A stretch of DNA of 57,058 bases from Paramacrobiotus richtersi (lineage: Eukaryota > Tardigrada > Eutardigrada > Parachela > Macrobiotidae). The DNA lies in assembly GCA_034698045.1 (NCBI GenBank), contig JAQGAU010000023.1:1-57058 (forward strand). The letters run 5' to 3'. The translations under genes and the position numbers were made by a program. The first letter of the stretch is position 1, and each line of letters starts with the position of its first letter. The notes under the pieces were generated by a model that searched no databases, was not told the DNA's origin, and worked only from the letters and a program-made list of their open reading frames with translations. This document shows, piece after piece, positions 33,860 to 46,311 of this stretch.

Positions 33860-35099
33860 CATGAGCGTACGCTTTTAAAAGGCGGCTATAGGTGACCATA
33901 TTTGTAGTATATGACCTTCAGTATTGCCTGCATGTCAAATAATGATGTTTTACAAAAGCGCCCTAGCGATTACGATGTTGTCTAGAACCATGCGTCAGTG
34001 AGTTTAGTCTTTGGTTTGCCGTCTGGAGAAAAGCTGGTTATTTATATTAAATTATAAGTACCAGAATACGACAATACTGTATTAGCGCCTGTAGGTGACG
34101 TTTTCTAAAAGGTGTCCTTTTGTGACCGCCACTTGAACAGCGTCTACTAGTGATCTATGTTGGTGGTTTGGATTACACTGTTGAAGGCAGCGGCGCACAG
34201 ACCGACGGCGCTAGCAGCAGAATATGTAAACAATATTAGTAAGCAAAATAAATTGTAAGGTCAAAATACGCAGTTATGTCTCGACCATCTCAGCGAGTTC
34301 CCTGAACCAGTGTTTACAAACTACGAACAGAAAATTCGAGTGTTAACAAACTACGAACAGAAAATTCAACATGCCGTATCATATGGGTTTGAAAGATTAG
34401 TCAGGCCTACTGTAATACGGCTTGGTGCAATGAAGTCGGAACGTCTACCCATACTACCCATACTACCCATACTACCCATACTACCCATACGAACGCCAAA
34501 GCATTGTTGGATCAAGCTCGGTGCTAACAGACACTCTGGAATAAAGCGTTTACTAGTAAGAACCTCTGTCCGTATACAGTGAAGCGTAAACCTTCCATGG
34601 ACTAGTAATGGACTTCACCATTCTTCCAACTGTAGTAATAATAATGAAGATTTACTTTCTTTCCGCAACGGGACAACGTCCCCTCTGGGCGTCCGACATA
34701 ATTCGGCAATATTTCGAACAAAAACAAACAGCAAGCATAAACTGCTACAGTTCAAAGGAAAACAGCAAGAGATTGATGACAAAGCAACAGTCAAGGAGAG
34801 GAGAAGCAAATGTTCAGCTGTTCTGTAGTGTATGTGACCTCTGGTCATCTCGAGAGTTACGGATACAAAGTCGTTACATGCACAGAAACGTTTTAACTGT
34901 ATGTACTGAGTTCGTGTTGCCTAGATTATCATTCGTTCATCATTTAGTTACCGTTTGTCCTTAGCCAGTGTATTATTTGAAGAATAAATAATTATGCCGA
35001 TGCTTCACAACTAGGTAGGTATCTGCGTAGTGGTCCTTCTCAACTCCGATCACGATCACCTGGAGCCCACCAAAGGGATATTTGACTTGATTATTGTTA
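33860..35099. other. Gene-free interval with a minisatellite
   Basis: No supported gene. The 118-codon frame at 34608-34964 includes a CSVCDLW pair followed later by two histidines, but not with C2H2 spacing. Confidence 0.4.
34445..34490 (+). repeat. Minisatellite, 9-bp unit about 5 copies
   Basis: The unit CTACCCATA is repeated perfectly about 5.1 times. Confidence 0.9.
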
Positions 35100-35575
35100 A
35101 GTTGTTGTTTGCCAACATTGACATGACTTACCCCAACGTTGGGAACCAGTTACTGGTGGCAATAGAAAAGAACAGGGCATTTCTAAGAAAAAGTTTACCA
35201 CTAGAACAAATAAACTGGGTTTTCAACCAGATGGGCATGCGTAAATTCGCGTAGACGGTGTGCTGATATCCAGTTTTCAGAATGCGGAAACAAGGTCGGA
35301 AACTACAGACAAAGTTGCGGATTGGAAATTGCTCAAAAACGCAAAAGTCGCTCTGCACAACTACAATACTCCGCCCGCACAACCTATCCGCTGCGGCTAC
35401 ATGGTACATACACTGTCAATCAGCACAATTGTTGCTAAGTGACGGCCGGCACTCGAACCTGGCTACAAGTTGTTCTTACTGGTGTATCACGCATCTCAGC
35501 TGATACGGTTCGATTTTTCAACTTTAGGGGAGAAATCGTTGCTGTTAGTGTTCTTTCCGATAAACGCAGCCTATC
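35100..35575 (+). repeat. Dispersed repeat R1, copy 1
   Basis: Matches 43395-43890 in the same orientation over ~480 bp with many indels. Shared blocks include GTTTGCCAACATT, GTGTGCTGATATC/GTGTTGATATC, ACACTGTCAATCAG, TTGTTGCTAAGTGAC/TTGTTGCTTAGCGAC and CGCATCTCA followed by GGTTCGATTT and TCGCT(A/G)(G/T)TGTTAGTG. No coding potential. Confidence 0.6.
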
Positions 35576-36813
35576 TACTGAGAATTATTCTTTTTCATCC
35601 CGATGACAAAAAATTTGGTAATATAAACACCTTGCCTATTTTCCGGTTTTTGGAACGATCGCGACCATAAATACAGTATGTGCTAAGAGCTGGATACAGC
35701 ACAAATGAAATACGCTAGCGAAATCAGTTCAACGCAACACCAACAGAGCGCTATGTTGAAGGCTGAAGTTGCAAACCAAAGCAGCTGTAAAACGTGTCCT
35801 CGGGCATTCGAAATGCTTTGATTTATTTCGCGTTGTGTCGTAAGAACTCATTTCAGGAGTGCGGAAATCAAGATCAAGCGCTCAATAACACTGGACATTG
35901 TGAGGATGAATACTTAATTTTTCCTCAGTTCTGCAATTCACTGTTGCTTTCTGAAGAAGTTCAAGTTCAGGTTTACTGTGTTTAGGACTGGTACAGGTCC
36001 CATTATATTTTGCAGGCCCCGTTGCTTTACCGCATCGCATGGTGCACTGGTACAGGTTACTGCTAGGCCAAAGAAGACACCACGGATTCGCACTGGTATT
36101 GTAGCTTTGTTTATTTCCGATTGAAGCGGAACATTACAGTATCTTAGGAGATACTGTCAATACCGCCCAAAACGGAAAATCAGACAAGCATGCGATATAT
36201 ATACAGCATGGTATTCGCCAACCAGAATGTTTTGCCCTTTACCAAGCGGTCAAAACAGTAAGTTCAGGCTGTAATGTCTAGTTCACTAAAGTGTCAGCGC
36301 GCGTGAAGAGTAACTGAAGACGTGAAACACACGGAAAAAGATCTTAAGACAAGAAAGCAGGTCAAATGTACGCACTGCATCGTTGTCAAAAGCTCTGTGC
36401 TGCACGAAGACAAATTGGCTGCACCAACAAGTGCATACCAACGAACGAAAAGCGTTCTTACTGGAAATAGCTTTGATGCAATGGACAAAATATGCTCCGC
36501 CACGTCGATTGATCTAAATGAATTCTACGGAGAGGATCTGGGGAATGTAATGCTCTCATAAGGTGCAATCTGGGTGTAAAATATGAAGTTAATTACAAGA
36601 TTCAGCAACTTAGCGGATGTATTGTACTGGTAATAGCATTCGAGCGTAAGCGATTGCGGTCCCATAATCTTCACTACCGCATATATCGGTCATGGACGTG
36701 GTCGGACATTTTTCAACGATGTGAACGACATGCAGTGAGCACTGGGATTTAACGGTTGTGATCCAAATCACCAACCAGCCACGCCATTTCAACCGTACCG
36801 TCAGCATGCGCCA
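35576..36813. other. Unassigned interval with repeat block
   Basis: Contains the second copy of the 29091-29300 block (about 36018-36205: GTTGCTTTACCGCATCG, GGAGATACTGTCAATACCG, AACGGAAAATC). No supported gene. Confidence 0.45.
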
Positions 36814-37432
36814 ATGGATCTCACGGTCAGATGCAATCGCTTTTTCGATCCTCTATCTGTAGTTGTTAGCTACAATGCAGTCGGATTAAAGTGGTCTGTG
36901 GCACGCATCACAACGAGTGCCCGAGCTGTAGCGAAAAGGGTCTTTCATGCAATGGAATTGGATAATTCCAGTTCCACGCACACCGCTTCGTGGGCCGTAC
37001 TTGCCAACAGTCTCCGTGAAGATTCACCATTTCCATTTCCGGTATGGTAAGAGTGATGCAGCACTCTGCAACCTGGCAGTAGGTGAATTAAATGGAGAAA
37101 TGCGGAAGTTCTGTGAGGAACAGTCCTCCGTTCACTTTTGTTGTCCGGTGCCATCGGACGGCGAAACCGAAATCACGGAAAAGTGCGGTGTACAATGTGG
37201 TGTCAGATGGTACAGACTTACCCGGCTGAACGGTGACCCACGTATCCGATTCATAACCCACCGACAACTGTTGTATGGTGCAGCTGTTACGCAGCGGTCA
37301 ATGTTATGTTGTCAAAAAGTATGTCTCGATGTTCTCTTAGCACTGTATCGGTGTGACCATGTTTTACGAACGGAAGAACCAGTCAGTCGACATACAGAAG
37401 AGCTAGAGACCGGCAGCATTATTCTGGTGTAG
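36814..37432 (+). other. Unassigned open frames, possibly a broken gene
   Basis: Two frames overlap here. The first (36814-37050) ends with REDSPFPFPVW; the second (open to 37432) has several Cys pairs (FCEEQ, HFCCPVPSDGE, KCGVQCGVRW). The pair could be one coding region broken by a frameshift near 37040. No homology is recognised and no signal peptide is seen. Confidence 0.25.
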
Positions 37433-40246
37433 AGAAAAGCTACAATGACGATTCTCCGTTAGCCGTTCGGGCGCTACTTGCACAACCGGATGACCAACTC
37501 ATTAAGGCAGTTTCATGACCGGTTTGTGAGACACCGGGATTGCCACGGCTAAAGTCTACAATACGCATGTCAAGTCGTGTGTAATACAAGCGCGTACCCT
37601 GAAGCGCTGCGCTTGTTGCAATTAATGGTTCTGAATCGGTTTGCTGTTCGAGTGAACAACCTCGACAAATGACGACAATTAAAAAAAGGACAGTTCACCG
37701 GTCCTTCTGATCAAATAAGAGACCCTCTAAAGTCGCCGCAGCGGGCACAATCTATTTAAGTTTCACGAAAACCGTACTATTTGTTTTAGTAAGGAAGCAA
37801 AAGAGCTCGTGCATCTGAAAAAGATCTTGGTCTGAGTGACTCATTTGGCTGTGTAACCTCAGCATAGATTGCTTTCGTCGGTGATTCGCGTATCAAATCG
37901 CTGTTGTTTTGGCAACCCCGTTCTCAAAGTCCAGAAAATGACACCCTTCTGAATCATACAGGCCCACAAGAAAGCAACAACGTCGCGTTTAAAAATCCTA
38001 CGAATCGCTAACTATGAAGGCGCCCCCGTACTTATTTATAGTAATTCTGACCTTTTTCACTGACTTTTCCGACAAGATTCCTGCATTAACGAAAACTGTA
38101 TATGTCATGTTTCTGTGTTGTTCACGAGAATTGTGTTTGTTGTATTTCCCTGCATGGACTTGGCAACAGTTGTTGTATGGTGCTTTTGTTGCTGTGGTAT
38201 TCGAGTGGTCAGTAGAGCGCTAGCGGAAGTAGAAGAAAGTCGTATTAAAAATTATTCAGCATTATAACGAAGCATACATGACAGTATGCATGATCGAAAT
38301 TTTTCGCAACTATAAAGCTTTTGTTACAAACAGCAGGCACAGCTTAACCAACACCAGGACCGGAACGCCGCTATTAATTCCGTTAACAACTATTTGTTAA
38401 CTTTCTGTGGCTTTGCACATCGCCGACAAATGTATCGTTTTCGTCTACATTTTTTTGACGAGTCTCCTGTTTTGACGCTGATTATTTTTATTACGGCTTT
38501 CACTTAGCCGGTGACTGTAATCCCAGTGAGAATCTGCATTCTCAATCTTGGTTTTCTGCCAGCGCGTAGCGGAATTTGATTCGAACCCTTTTGTGGCAAT
38601 AATCGCCGTCTCGCAAACGTTAACAAACGATCAACAAAAATCAGCACTCTTTCTGTGGCGTAGAGGTTGCGTTTGGTGTTTACAAGGTGACGAACATGTT
38701 GTTATGGTGCATGGGAGCATTCCTGTTTTTACCTTAGCAAAGATTATTTCGATGTGCATGATTTGACCGAAAGACGAGTTCAGTGGACAAGAAGAAAGGT
38801 ACGAGTCGGCCGCATTTCCGTTTAAAAATGCACAGTACATATACTACACTTTCGCAGAAAAATAATAAAAATCCTGATAAAGCAAACTAACAAAAAACGC
38901 TCGCCTGTCTGCTGATACCGACACTGAACTCCTGAATGGACTGGAAACAGTGTTGCGGCGTTCGAAAGTTAGAACTCCAGATGCCAACTCTGAATTCGAC
39001 AAATGGGCGGCCACGCCGGCCGTAATAAACTGAACACTAAAACTTTGCTACTTTGCACATGATGGCTTCAATAAAGGAACATTATCTACAGAATAAATTC
39101 AAGATTTTCACTCGAATAACAAAATTTATTCACGTTGCTATTACATGTCTGCTGCCTACTGCTATGTTTATTACAGTCTCACCCTGCAGGAAAACGTATA
39201 TAATCAACCTACAATTTCAAGTCAAGCCGAAAAACCTTCAGCAAGCCACACCAAACAATCTCTTCAGCTAGCCAAGCTAATTATGCAGTATGAAGGCGTC
39301 AAAGATGCGCTCAACGGAACACATTATCGTCGATCCAATCAGCGAAAACTCAGTGAATGAATTCTCCAGTAAACGATGGACCAATCCGTTACCTGTAAGT
39401 AGATACGTAGTAACAACTAAACGTGGAGTTTCTCCCGCTCATGCCGATCGCGGTCGTCTTTGCACAGTGTGCAAAGGCGCAAACATGTAAATAAGAACTG
39501 CTTGGCGTTTAGCATTGGAGACCCGATAATATATATATGATTATGTGTTGTGCAAATCAAAGGGCATTTTGACATATAAAGAGCTGAATCAGATAACACA
39601 CTCGCCGTTGCACGACCTCTAGTTTCTGCATAACTAAACGTTAAGGGATTAGGGGGGAGGGTCCTGCGCTTTCACAATCTGATTCCAACAAATGCCTAAT
39701 CGGACTCTTACATGTTTTAGTCGAAGACCATGACAGGAGGTCATGCGCAAACGGAGACCTGGTTATGCGAATCCTTTTACAGCCGCAGTGCTTTTGACAC
39801 CGGAACCGGCACGAAATCACTCTGTCGACAGGCATAACAGTCACAACCGACCCAATAAAAATCTTCTTAACAATATTATAGCGTGTAAGCTGTTGTACGT
39901 ACAGGTGTGAAGTGATCGTACTGATTGTGTGAATGGGGATCTCCCCATTAGCATTCTGAAGTCGTAATGCGTAGCAGAATCTTCTAAACAAATTAGTGTT
40001 GATCTGGCCTGTGCGCCAACCGGGCTAGCTTGCTTATCACGTATCGTACGTTCGTTCGTTCCCTAATAAAAATCCTGATTGTCGTTGTGTGCTTGTGTTT
40101 GATCGTGTAGAGAGTAGAGTCACCTTTGTGAATCGTAATCAGTAAACCCACCACCTGTTGTATCGTCCTGGCGAGCCTGATCGGCAATCCAGTTTGAGTA
40201 AGCAAGTTCTTATGTTGTAATATATTCTTCTTTCTTCTACCCTAAA
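37433..40246. other. Gene-free interval
   Basis: No supported coding sequence. A ~100 bp block at 38689-38790 (GTGCATGGGAGCATTCCTGT, GATGTGCATGATTTGACCG) recurs at 40583-40683. Confidence 0.45.
38689..38790 (+). repeat. Dispersed repeat R3, copy 1
   Basis: Shares GTGCATGGGA(G/A)CATTCCTGTTTT, ACGTGCATGAT/ATGTGCATGAT and GACGAG with 40583-40683, same orientation, roughly 70-75% by eye. Confidence 0.5.
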
Positions 40247-41720
40247 ATGGTGCTAGTCTCAATTCTGTTTTTCGTTTTTTTATATTTTCAATATCAACGA
40301 CCAGACGGCGTGAGCGATTGTTCAGCATCGAAGGCAATATCAGCAGTTCTTGATGAATGGATCGGCTCTAGTTTGGAAAAACATGAATATCTCGAAGCGG
40401 CACGGTCTATCGGTGACAGTTTAAACTCATTGAACCTCAGTTTTCGGAGTATGAAGATAAGAGGTCTGCTCCTAACTATCATGCAGACTGACAAGAAAGC
40501 CTCAACTAAGTACAGGAAGCGCTGAAGCGGATTGAACCAAGCGAGGTATCTGACATAAAATGAGATCTGACATATGGAAAAGGTGATGATACGTTGTATA
40601 GTGCATGGGAACATTCCTGTTTTACTTCAGCGATGGTGATTTGACGTGCATGATCTGACTGCACGACGAGCTAGATATATTCAAGCAATATCAGTGAGTC
40701 CGCAGTAATCCGGAATCAACCGAAAAAAATGTGTTCGTTGATGTTAAAGCGCGAAGACGAGCTGTGCAATCTCAAAAAGGTTGGCTTGCAGCCAAGACGA
40801 GCAAAAGTCCACTGCGAATGGCACGTGCTCCCGAAGCCAGAGCAATCAGGCTTGTGTTAAAGGTCAACTGTCTTTCAGAATGGCTTGTTCTGATCGGGAG
40901 AGAAATGAGTGAGATATGGGGAAACTACGGCTGAGAAACCATCGCAACCGGACGAAGTACCAGCCACGATGCACCCGGCCTTCTTGTTGGATGTCCAGAG
41001 CCCCGCCCCATCTTAGCTTTTTGCGCAGATGTGCAGGCCGAAGGAGACGATGTAACTCACGTATGACCAACTCGTACAGAAGCTGGATGCGGCCTAACTG
41101 GGTTCTATTGTGGAGCATGGCGCACGCTCAAGTGGCCCAATTTCTCTCCCTAAAGCAGCAGCCGAAACAGCGACTGCCCCAAATTCCAATTCCACTGCAT
41201 AGTGCGGTGCAATGCCGAAAAGTACAAGTTCAGTGCGGAAACCGTGCATAAAGCGTTAATGTCATTCGCCTTGGGCCATGCCGGCTTTTCCACTCGCCAT
41301 CACCTCTCGTATTTAAGCTTCAGTAGGTTTGATGCATTGCACGAGGAGCCGAAAAAGTAAGTGACCACCCGGAAGGAGTATGTGACGCAATCAGAAGAGG
41401 ATGCTGTTTGTAGGAGGGGATGTGAGATATCGCGAGATTTTGATATGTTATAGTCCATACCCTGGCGATAGCCAGATCGTCGTAATCTGGAGTAAAGTAT
41501 TCGACAAGTGTTAGTCTTTGATCTGCAGGTGTTGAGAAAGTCGTATTAATTAAAGTGTAAACGCATCACAATTTGCTTGCTATTTCCAGTACGGTGAAAT
41601 GATTGGTTTGAATGACCGAGCAGCAGCTGCGAAATATTTGCAGCGTTGTGCAGAATTTGGTACCGATTGGTTCCATCATAGCATAGCAGCAAAGTAAAAG
41701 CCTACCGAATTGCTGGCAGC
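40247..41720 (+). repeat. Complex dispersed repeat, copy B
   Basis: Holds the collinear counterparts of copy A: 40412-40562, 41318-41400 and 41425-41715, plus R3 copy 2 (40583-40683). Between these blocks, 40740-41260 contains Arg-rich and Gln/Pro-rich open stretches in shifting frames that resemble decayed Gag-like coding but without diagnostic motifs. Confidence 0.55.
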
Positions 41721-41925
41721 CGAGTGAGTTAAAGTTGGAACTGATCTACCGCTGGCGCGAGGAAATGCGAATGTAAATCTTTATGATTGGCATCACCGGC
41801 TATACTTGACTCTTTCACAGATTCGTATTATTTTTTTTTTAATGGACTGAATTTATTTCTTTTCCGATTATACAAGTTTTGCGTGTCCACAGTATCAAAA
41901 AGCTACACATTAAAAAACAAAAACA

Positions 41926-41975
41926 CATCCTCCATTCGTATTATTTCGATCCTCCATTCGTATTATTTCGATTAT
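41926..41975 (+). repeat. Tandem duplication, 22-bp unit x2
   Basis: ATCCTCCATTCGTATTATTTCG occurs twice back to back, the second copy intact and followed by a partial third (ATTATACG). Confidence 0.8.
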
Positions 41976-43394
41976 ACGAACCTTTGAAATATTTAGAATC
42001 TCTAGTTTCTATAGTATCACGACCTTTCGTACACGCAAATAATGTCTGAGCATTCGTTTACAGTTTAGGTTTCCCTGTTGATCCATTTGCTCGAATGGTG
42101 CGGGAACTTGCTCACGTACTTGGAAACTACCAGTTCCAGGCAAATACTATTCTGGCTCTTGAGGTACATCTAGAATTAACGAGCTACTAACAGGTTAATG
42201 TAAACTGATTTGATTCTAAATCGTTCGATGACATTATTGTAACGATTGCACCATCGATGAAAGCACTTTACCTTATTGTCAGTGAAGATTGTCAAACTAG
42301 CCTAATTCGTAGGAAGCTGCGGAGTTGTTTTTGGTATCATTGTTTGAGAATTGAGGATATGCGTCTGTGTGCGCTCTACGGACGTAGTGTAACAATCCGA
42401 TCCGAAGATCTGCAGCTAGCCGTACAAGGTATCAGATTCTCTCTAATATCACGCAATTTCCACTAAAAATAGAAAATGCACCGCAGTACGCCGTGACCTC
42501 GTGCTACACAATCTATGGACTATGCCGCTAGCAGTACAAAATAACGAAAGAGCGCGCGACGATAATATTAGTGAAGACACGCCAGCCAGTTCATAGTTAT
42601 CACGAGAAAACAGTAAGTTATCGGTAAACGAAGAGTATGTTATTTCTAATCTGTTAATTTGCGTCAAATCTTGATGTATACCAGATTTACTGAATTCTAA
42701 GGAAATCTAGAATATTCCTATAATGCCTTATTATTTACCTGGCAATATTATTTAGCTACCGTATGCAACTACCTAGATGCAAATACACATTTAAAGAGAT
42801 GGGGTAGAAGATTCTGCAGCGCGATATTTGGCTTTCGAATGTGTTTGTAAGGCCATGGGTGTACTGATCTGTTTTTAAAATCTCTCTGAATTGTTCTGAT
42901 CTCGTTCCTACGCTTTTGTGGGGAGTGCTGTCTGTCTAACTGCTACAAAATGGGACACTTTATGATGTATGGGTCCCTTATCTGTGTTTTATTTTATAGC
43001 TCACCTTCAGCTTGATTCACTTCGAGAAGCTAAAAACAATTTCCGCACGACCCTCCCCCCTTTATTCTCTGGTCCTTTTATTCGTGCGCTTACAGTACAT
43101 GTTCTCGTTGTACACATGATGTTCTTCCGCTGTGTAATCTGTCTCCTACGCAACCAGCGGGCAGCGGAGGCCCTACAGTGCTCCGATCGGACATTACGTT
43201 GGACATGTGGCTCGCCAGGCCATATACTCGGAACTCGGTACTCGGAATGGTCTACAGTACATACCGAACAAGTTGCGCCTGTGCTGACTTATCAACCTCA
43301 ACGTAGTGCGCAGTCAGCTATCGTATAATTATTACAGAACCACCCGAACTCTAACTGGTCGACAACTGTTCCACAGAGGAGTACCAACGTTAAT
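41976..43394. other. Gene-free interval
   Basis: Only short frames. The 119-codon frame at 42969-43328 begins hydrophobic and later has Cys and His residues, but it shows no domain or splice context. Confidence 0.4.
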
Positions 43395-43890
43395 GTTTGC
43401 CAACATTACCACTTACCAAACGCTGGAAATCGATTGGTCTAATCGAAAAAAGTAGACGCCATAATTAGCAGAAACTGTACCGTAAAAATCAGTAAACTGT
43501 TCACAACGACACATCCATGCAGAAGTGTTGTGGATAGTGTGTTGATATCAGACTTTTCAGGATACGGCAAAACGGTCGCAAACCGTAGGCAACAGTTGCG
43601 GATCAGAAAATTCAGTATTAAAACGCAGAAGTCGCGCCATCAAAATCCTTGACAACTGTGGTACTTCGTCCGCACGATATACACGAGAAGATTACAACTG
43701 CCGTTGCTCTGTACACTGTCAATCAGAGTATTTGTTGCTTAGCGACTACCGGTATTTGAAGCTACCTACAAGGCACAAGCTTTGTTTACTGATTCATCGC
43801 GCATCTCAACCTGTAGGGTTCGATTTGTCAACGTCAGGGGTAAAATCGCTAGTGTTAGTGCTTCTTCAAGATAAACTCCGCCAGTTTACG
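43395..43890 (+). repeat. Dispersed repeat R1, copy 2
   Basis: Counterpart of 35100-35575, 8.3 kb downstream in direct orientation. After 43890 the similarity ends and an A/T slippage tract (AAATAAAATAAATAAA near 44010) follows. Confidence 0.6.
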
Positions 43891-44229
43891 AAAAGATTTA
43901 CAATAAAAGATTTTCTTTTTAATTATCCGTGTTATTAAGCCAGGTTTGAATTTCAAAGCTGAAAATTAATGTTATCTCGAAATGGGATTACCTGCCTTTG
44001 CGATAAAATAAATAAAATAAATAAAAGAATACGTTTTAGGAAATGAATAAGGTACTTCTTATAACCCTTCCAGCACTTATTGCCAATGCATAGCAAAATA
44101 CACTAATCCCACGCGTCAAAAGTCACGGAGAAACTTGTTGAGCTTTTAGACTTTAATCAGACTAAATCTTAACGCAATAGCACACTTACCGATTCCATAA
44201 GTAGACTAGTACAACCAGCAACTATTTTT

Positions 44230-44303
44230 CAATCAAAGTGTCGTACAGTTCTGGTTGTAAATCAATCGGTCCTTTTAGGATCAGTTGCACGGCGGCTTCG
44301 CTG
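44230..44303 (-). pseudogene. Fragment of unassigned family (copy 3)
   Basis: Minus-strand frame reads SSEAAVQLILKGPIDLQPEL, resembling the PEESAVQVLLREGPWTW segment at 52951-53118 and the PEITASVMARENGRNWH segment at about 44950-45000. Too short to stand alone; meaningful only beside the other copies. Confidence 0.3.
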
Positions 44304-44623
44304 GACCGTGCCCAGTGTATACTTCACAAAATTTCAAATAATCGCGCACCATAGGAATACATTAAGCTTTAAAACGGACATTCATGAGCAATATGGGATC
44401 CATTAGCATCAGAATTTATATATATAATAAACAGAACATGCGGTGACCATGTGGGCATGCGGCTGTCCGGCCGGGTCACACATCGGGACCGGCATGCAGT
44501 ATGTTAACAGTATTCATCTTTAGTAGAGAAGATTCAAAAACCCAGCAATCCTTTCATCTGCTGCATTTAACTTGGCGATTTATCGGTGATATTCCTCGTA
44601 GGCGCCTCATTGTGCTGCCTACG

Positions 44624-45094
44624 CTAGTACGTCAGTCTACGGGAAGCCCCTTCCGGTGCGCAACTATTTCCTTCCACATCCATAATAACCTCCATTTCCC
44701 CTACAATCAGCGACACACTGGTGCACTCGCGTCCAACTTCTTTTTGAAACAGTTCCGTAACTGCCGCAGATAAGTTGCGCAAATGTAGACCATTCGCAGC
44801 AGTTTGCACCGAAAGGTCACCCCCCAACACGACAGCCAGATCATAATGTCTTTTAGATCCAGCCAGCCAGATCAGGTCTTTTACGATCTCTCAAGCGAGC
44901 ATGAAATCTAGCAGGAGATCTATAAGTTCTTTGTGCCAGTTTCGCCCATTTTCCCGCGCCATAACAGACGCTGTAATTTCTGGATCGCTGTGGACCGCAT
45001 CCTGTATGGGAGGATCTCGCCCAAGACCTGTTCTTAATAGCGAGCGCTTCTGCAACAAGGAAGCGTTGCAGAACTCGTTTAGAGTATTCTCCAC
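44624..45094 (-). pseudogene. Unassigned family, copy 1, with in-frame TGA
   Basis: One minus-strand frame is open from 45094 to 44624 except for a single TGA at 44893-44891, which separates a helical N-terminal part (PEITASVMARENGRNWHKEL, DLLLDFMLA) from EIVKDLIWLAGSKR, a GLHLRNLSAAVTELFQ helix and a strand-like CTSVSLIVGEMEVIMDVEGN. A GTTGCAG acceptor-like site near 45050 suggests the exon really starts there. The second half aligns with 52209-52451 at spaced positions (R.SA.....L......CT...L.G). No known domain is recognised. The TGA may mark a pseudogene or a sequence error. Confidence 0.4.
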
Positions 45095-45221
45095 ACCATC
45101 CGCGCCACACTGCTTTCAGCCATCCACAACCCGAGCATCCTTCCAATAGGGTAGTCAATAAGCAGACATGACTATGCACGGCGTAAAGGTCCATGCGTTT
45201 CCGAACGCTACAACAATGCAC

Positions 45222-46311
45222 CGAAGAAGACCGGCCCCTATCCCAATGGGGGAAAGCGGTATCTTCTGTTTTTATTTTTACTTAATGCTGTTTAACGTTC
45301 GTTACAATCCGTGAAAATCACTGCACGAGGTAACAGACCCACAAGGACAGGACATTGGCATGATCACGCAACATGCAACAAGGAATGCATCGGAGATTGT
45401 ACATTAGCTTGGGAATGGCCAAACAATGCCTCAGAAGAAAATAAGCGTGGTGTGCACTCGCCATCATTAACCATTTAATCGGCCTAAAACACGTTGTAGC
45501 GCGGCAGCTTTCTGAACTTACAATTAATGACAGTCGAATGCTTAAACTTTGTACGACCGTATAGGGCGGTTGACTTACGACAGAGAACTGGCTCCCAATA
45601 TAAAAGTTTAAAAGAGTTTTGCCATTGCGATCATACAGCAGTGTAACCGAGCCAAAAGAAATTTCATGATTTGTGACATGCTATAGCTTAAACGATAGAG
45701 AAAAAAATTTAGTTATTAATTACTGCTAGGATTGTGAATTATAGTTACGAAAGAAAAGAGTTGTGATCGTTTTCATTCAACATAGAAGCCTACGACACGG
45801 CTCGCAACGGTCTTGAAAACTCTTTCAAACTTGTTGTATCACCAGCCGTGTAAGCGAAGCCCTGAGCGGTTGCGTGCGGTTGATACAATCGACTGTCATT
45901 AATTAGACTCATAGTCAACAGTAGGCAATGGTGCTCATACCGTGTGTACGAGTGCAGCCGGATGTGCATTAATGCGTTAACCGCCGCTATGGCTGAATGA
46001 ATCAGTTATGAGATTATTGTTTCTTATCAACAGTACTAAGGGGTACAAAGTCCACATATGCGTATTTCGTACAGTGCAACGACGACCTTATTTCCAAACA
46101 CAGTAGCGATGACTAATATCAAGCTGGCACAGCCACATGTTCTATTTACAAGAATATTACGAGTGTGCACATGAAATACATATATAACTGCATGTGCCAT
46201 AACTCGCAGCGTATAACGCGTACCCGTAACTTGCTGAGTTCAGACACCGGCAGGGTCTTTGAATTGCGACTGAATGGTAGTTTGTGGCGATGTTCAGACA
46301 TCTGCAGCTAA
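45222..46311. other. Intergenic interval upstream of the kinase
   Basis: No coding sequence supported. Expected to include the kinase promoter; no distinctive element stands out. Confidence 0.45.

Noticed and set aside
34608-34964. CSVCDLW...H...H as a C2H2 zinc finger
   Set aside because: Spacing to the histidines does not fit C2H2 and no linker or second finger is present.
35430-35475. B-box-like GGTTCGAGTGCC on the minus strand, suggesting a tRNA
   Set aside because: No matching A box, anticodon arm or acceptor stem could be drawn, and the same place in the R1 repeat copy at 43.7 kb lacks the motif.
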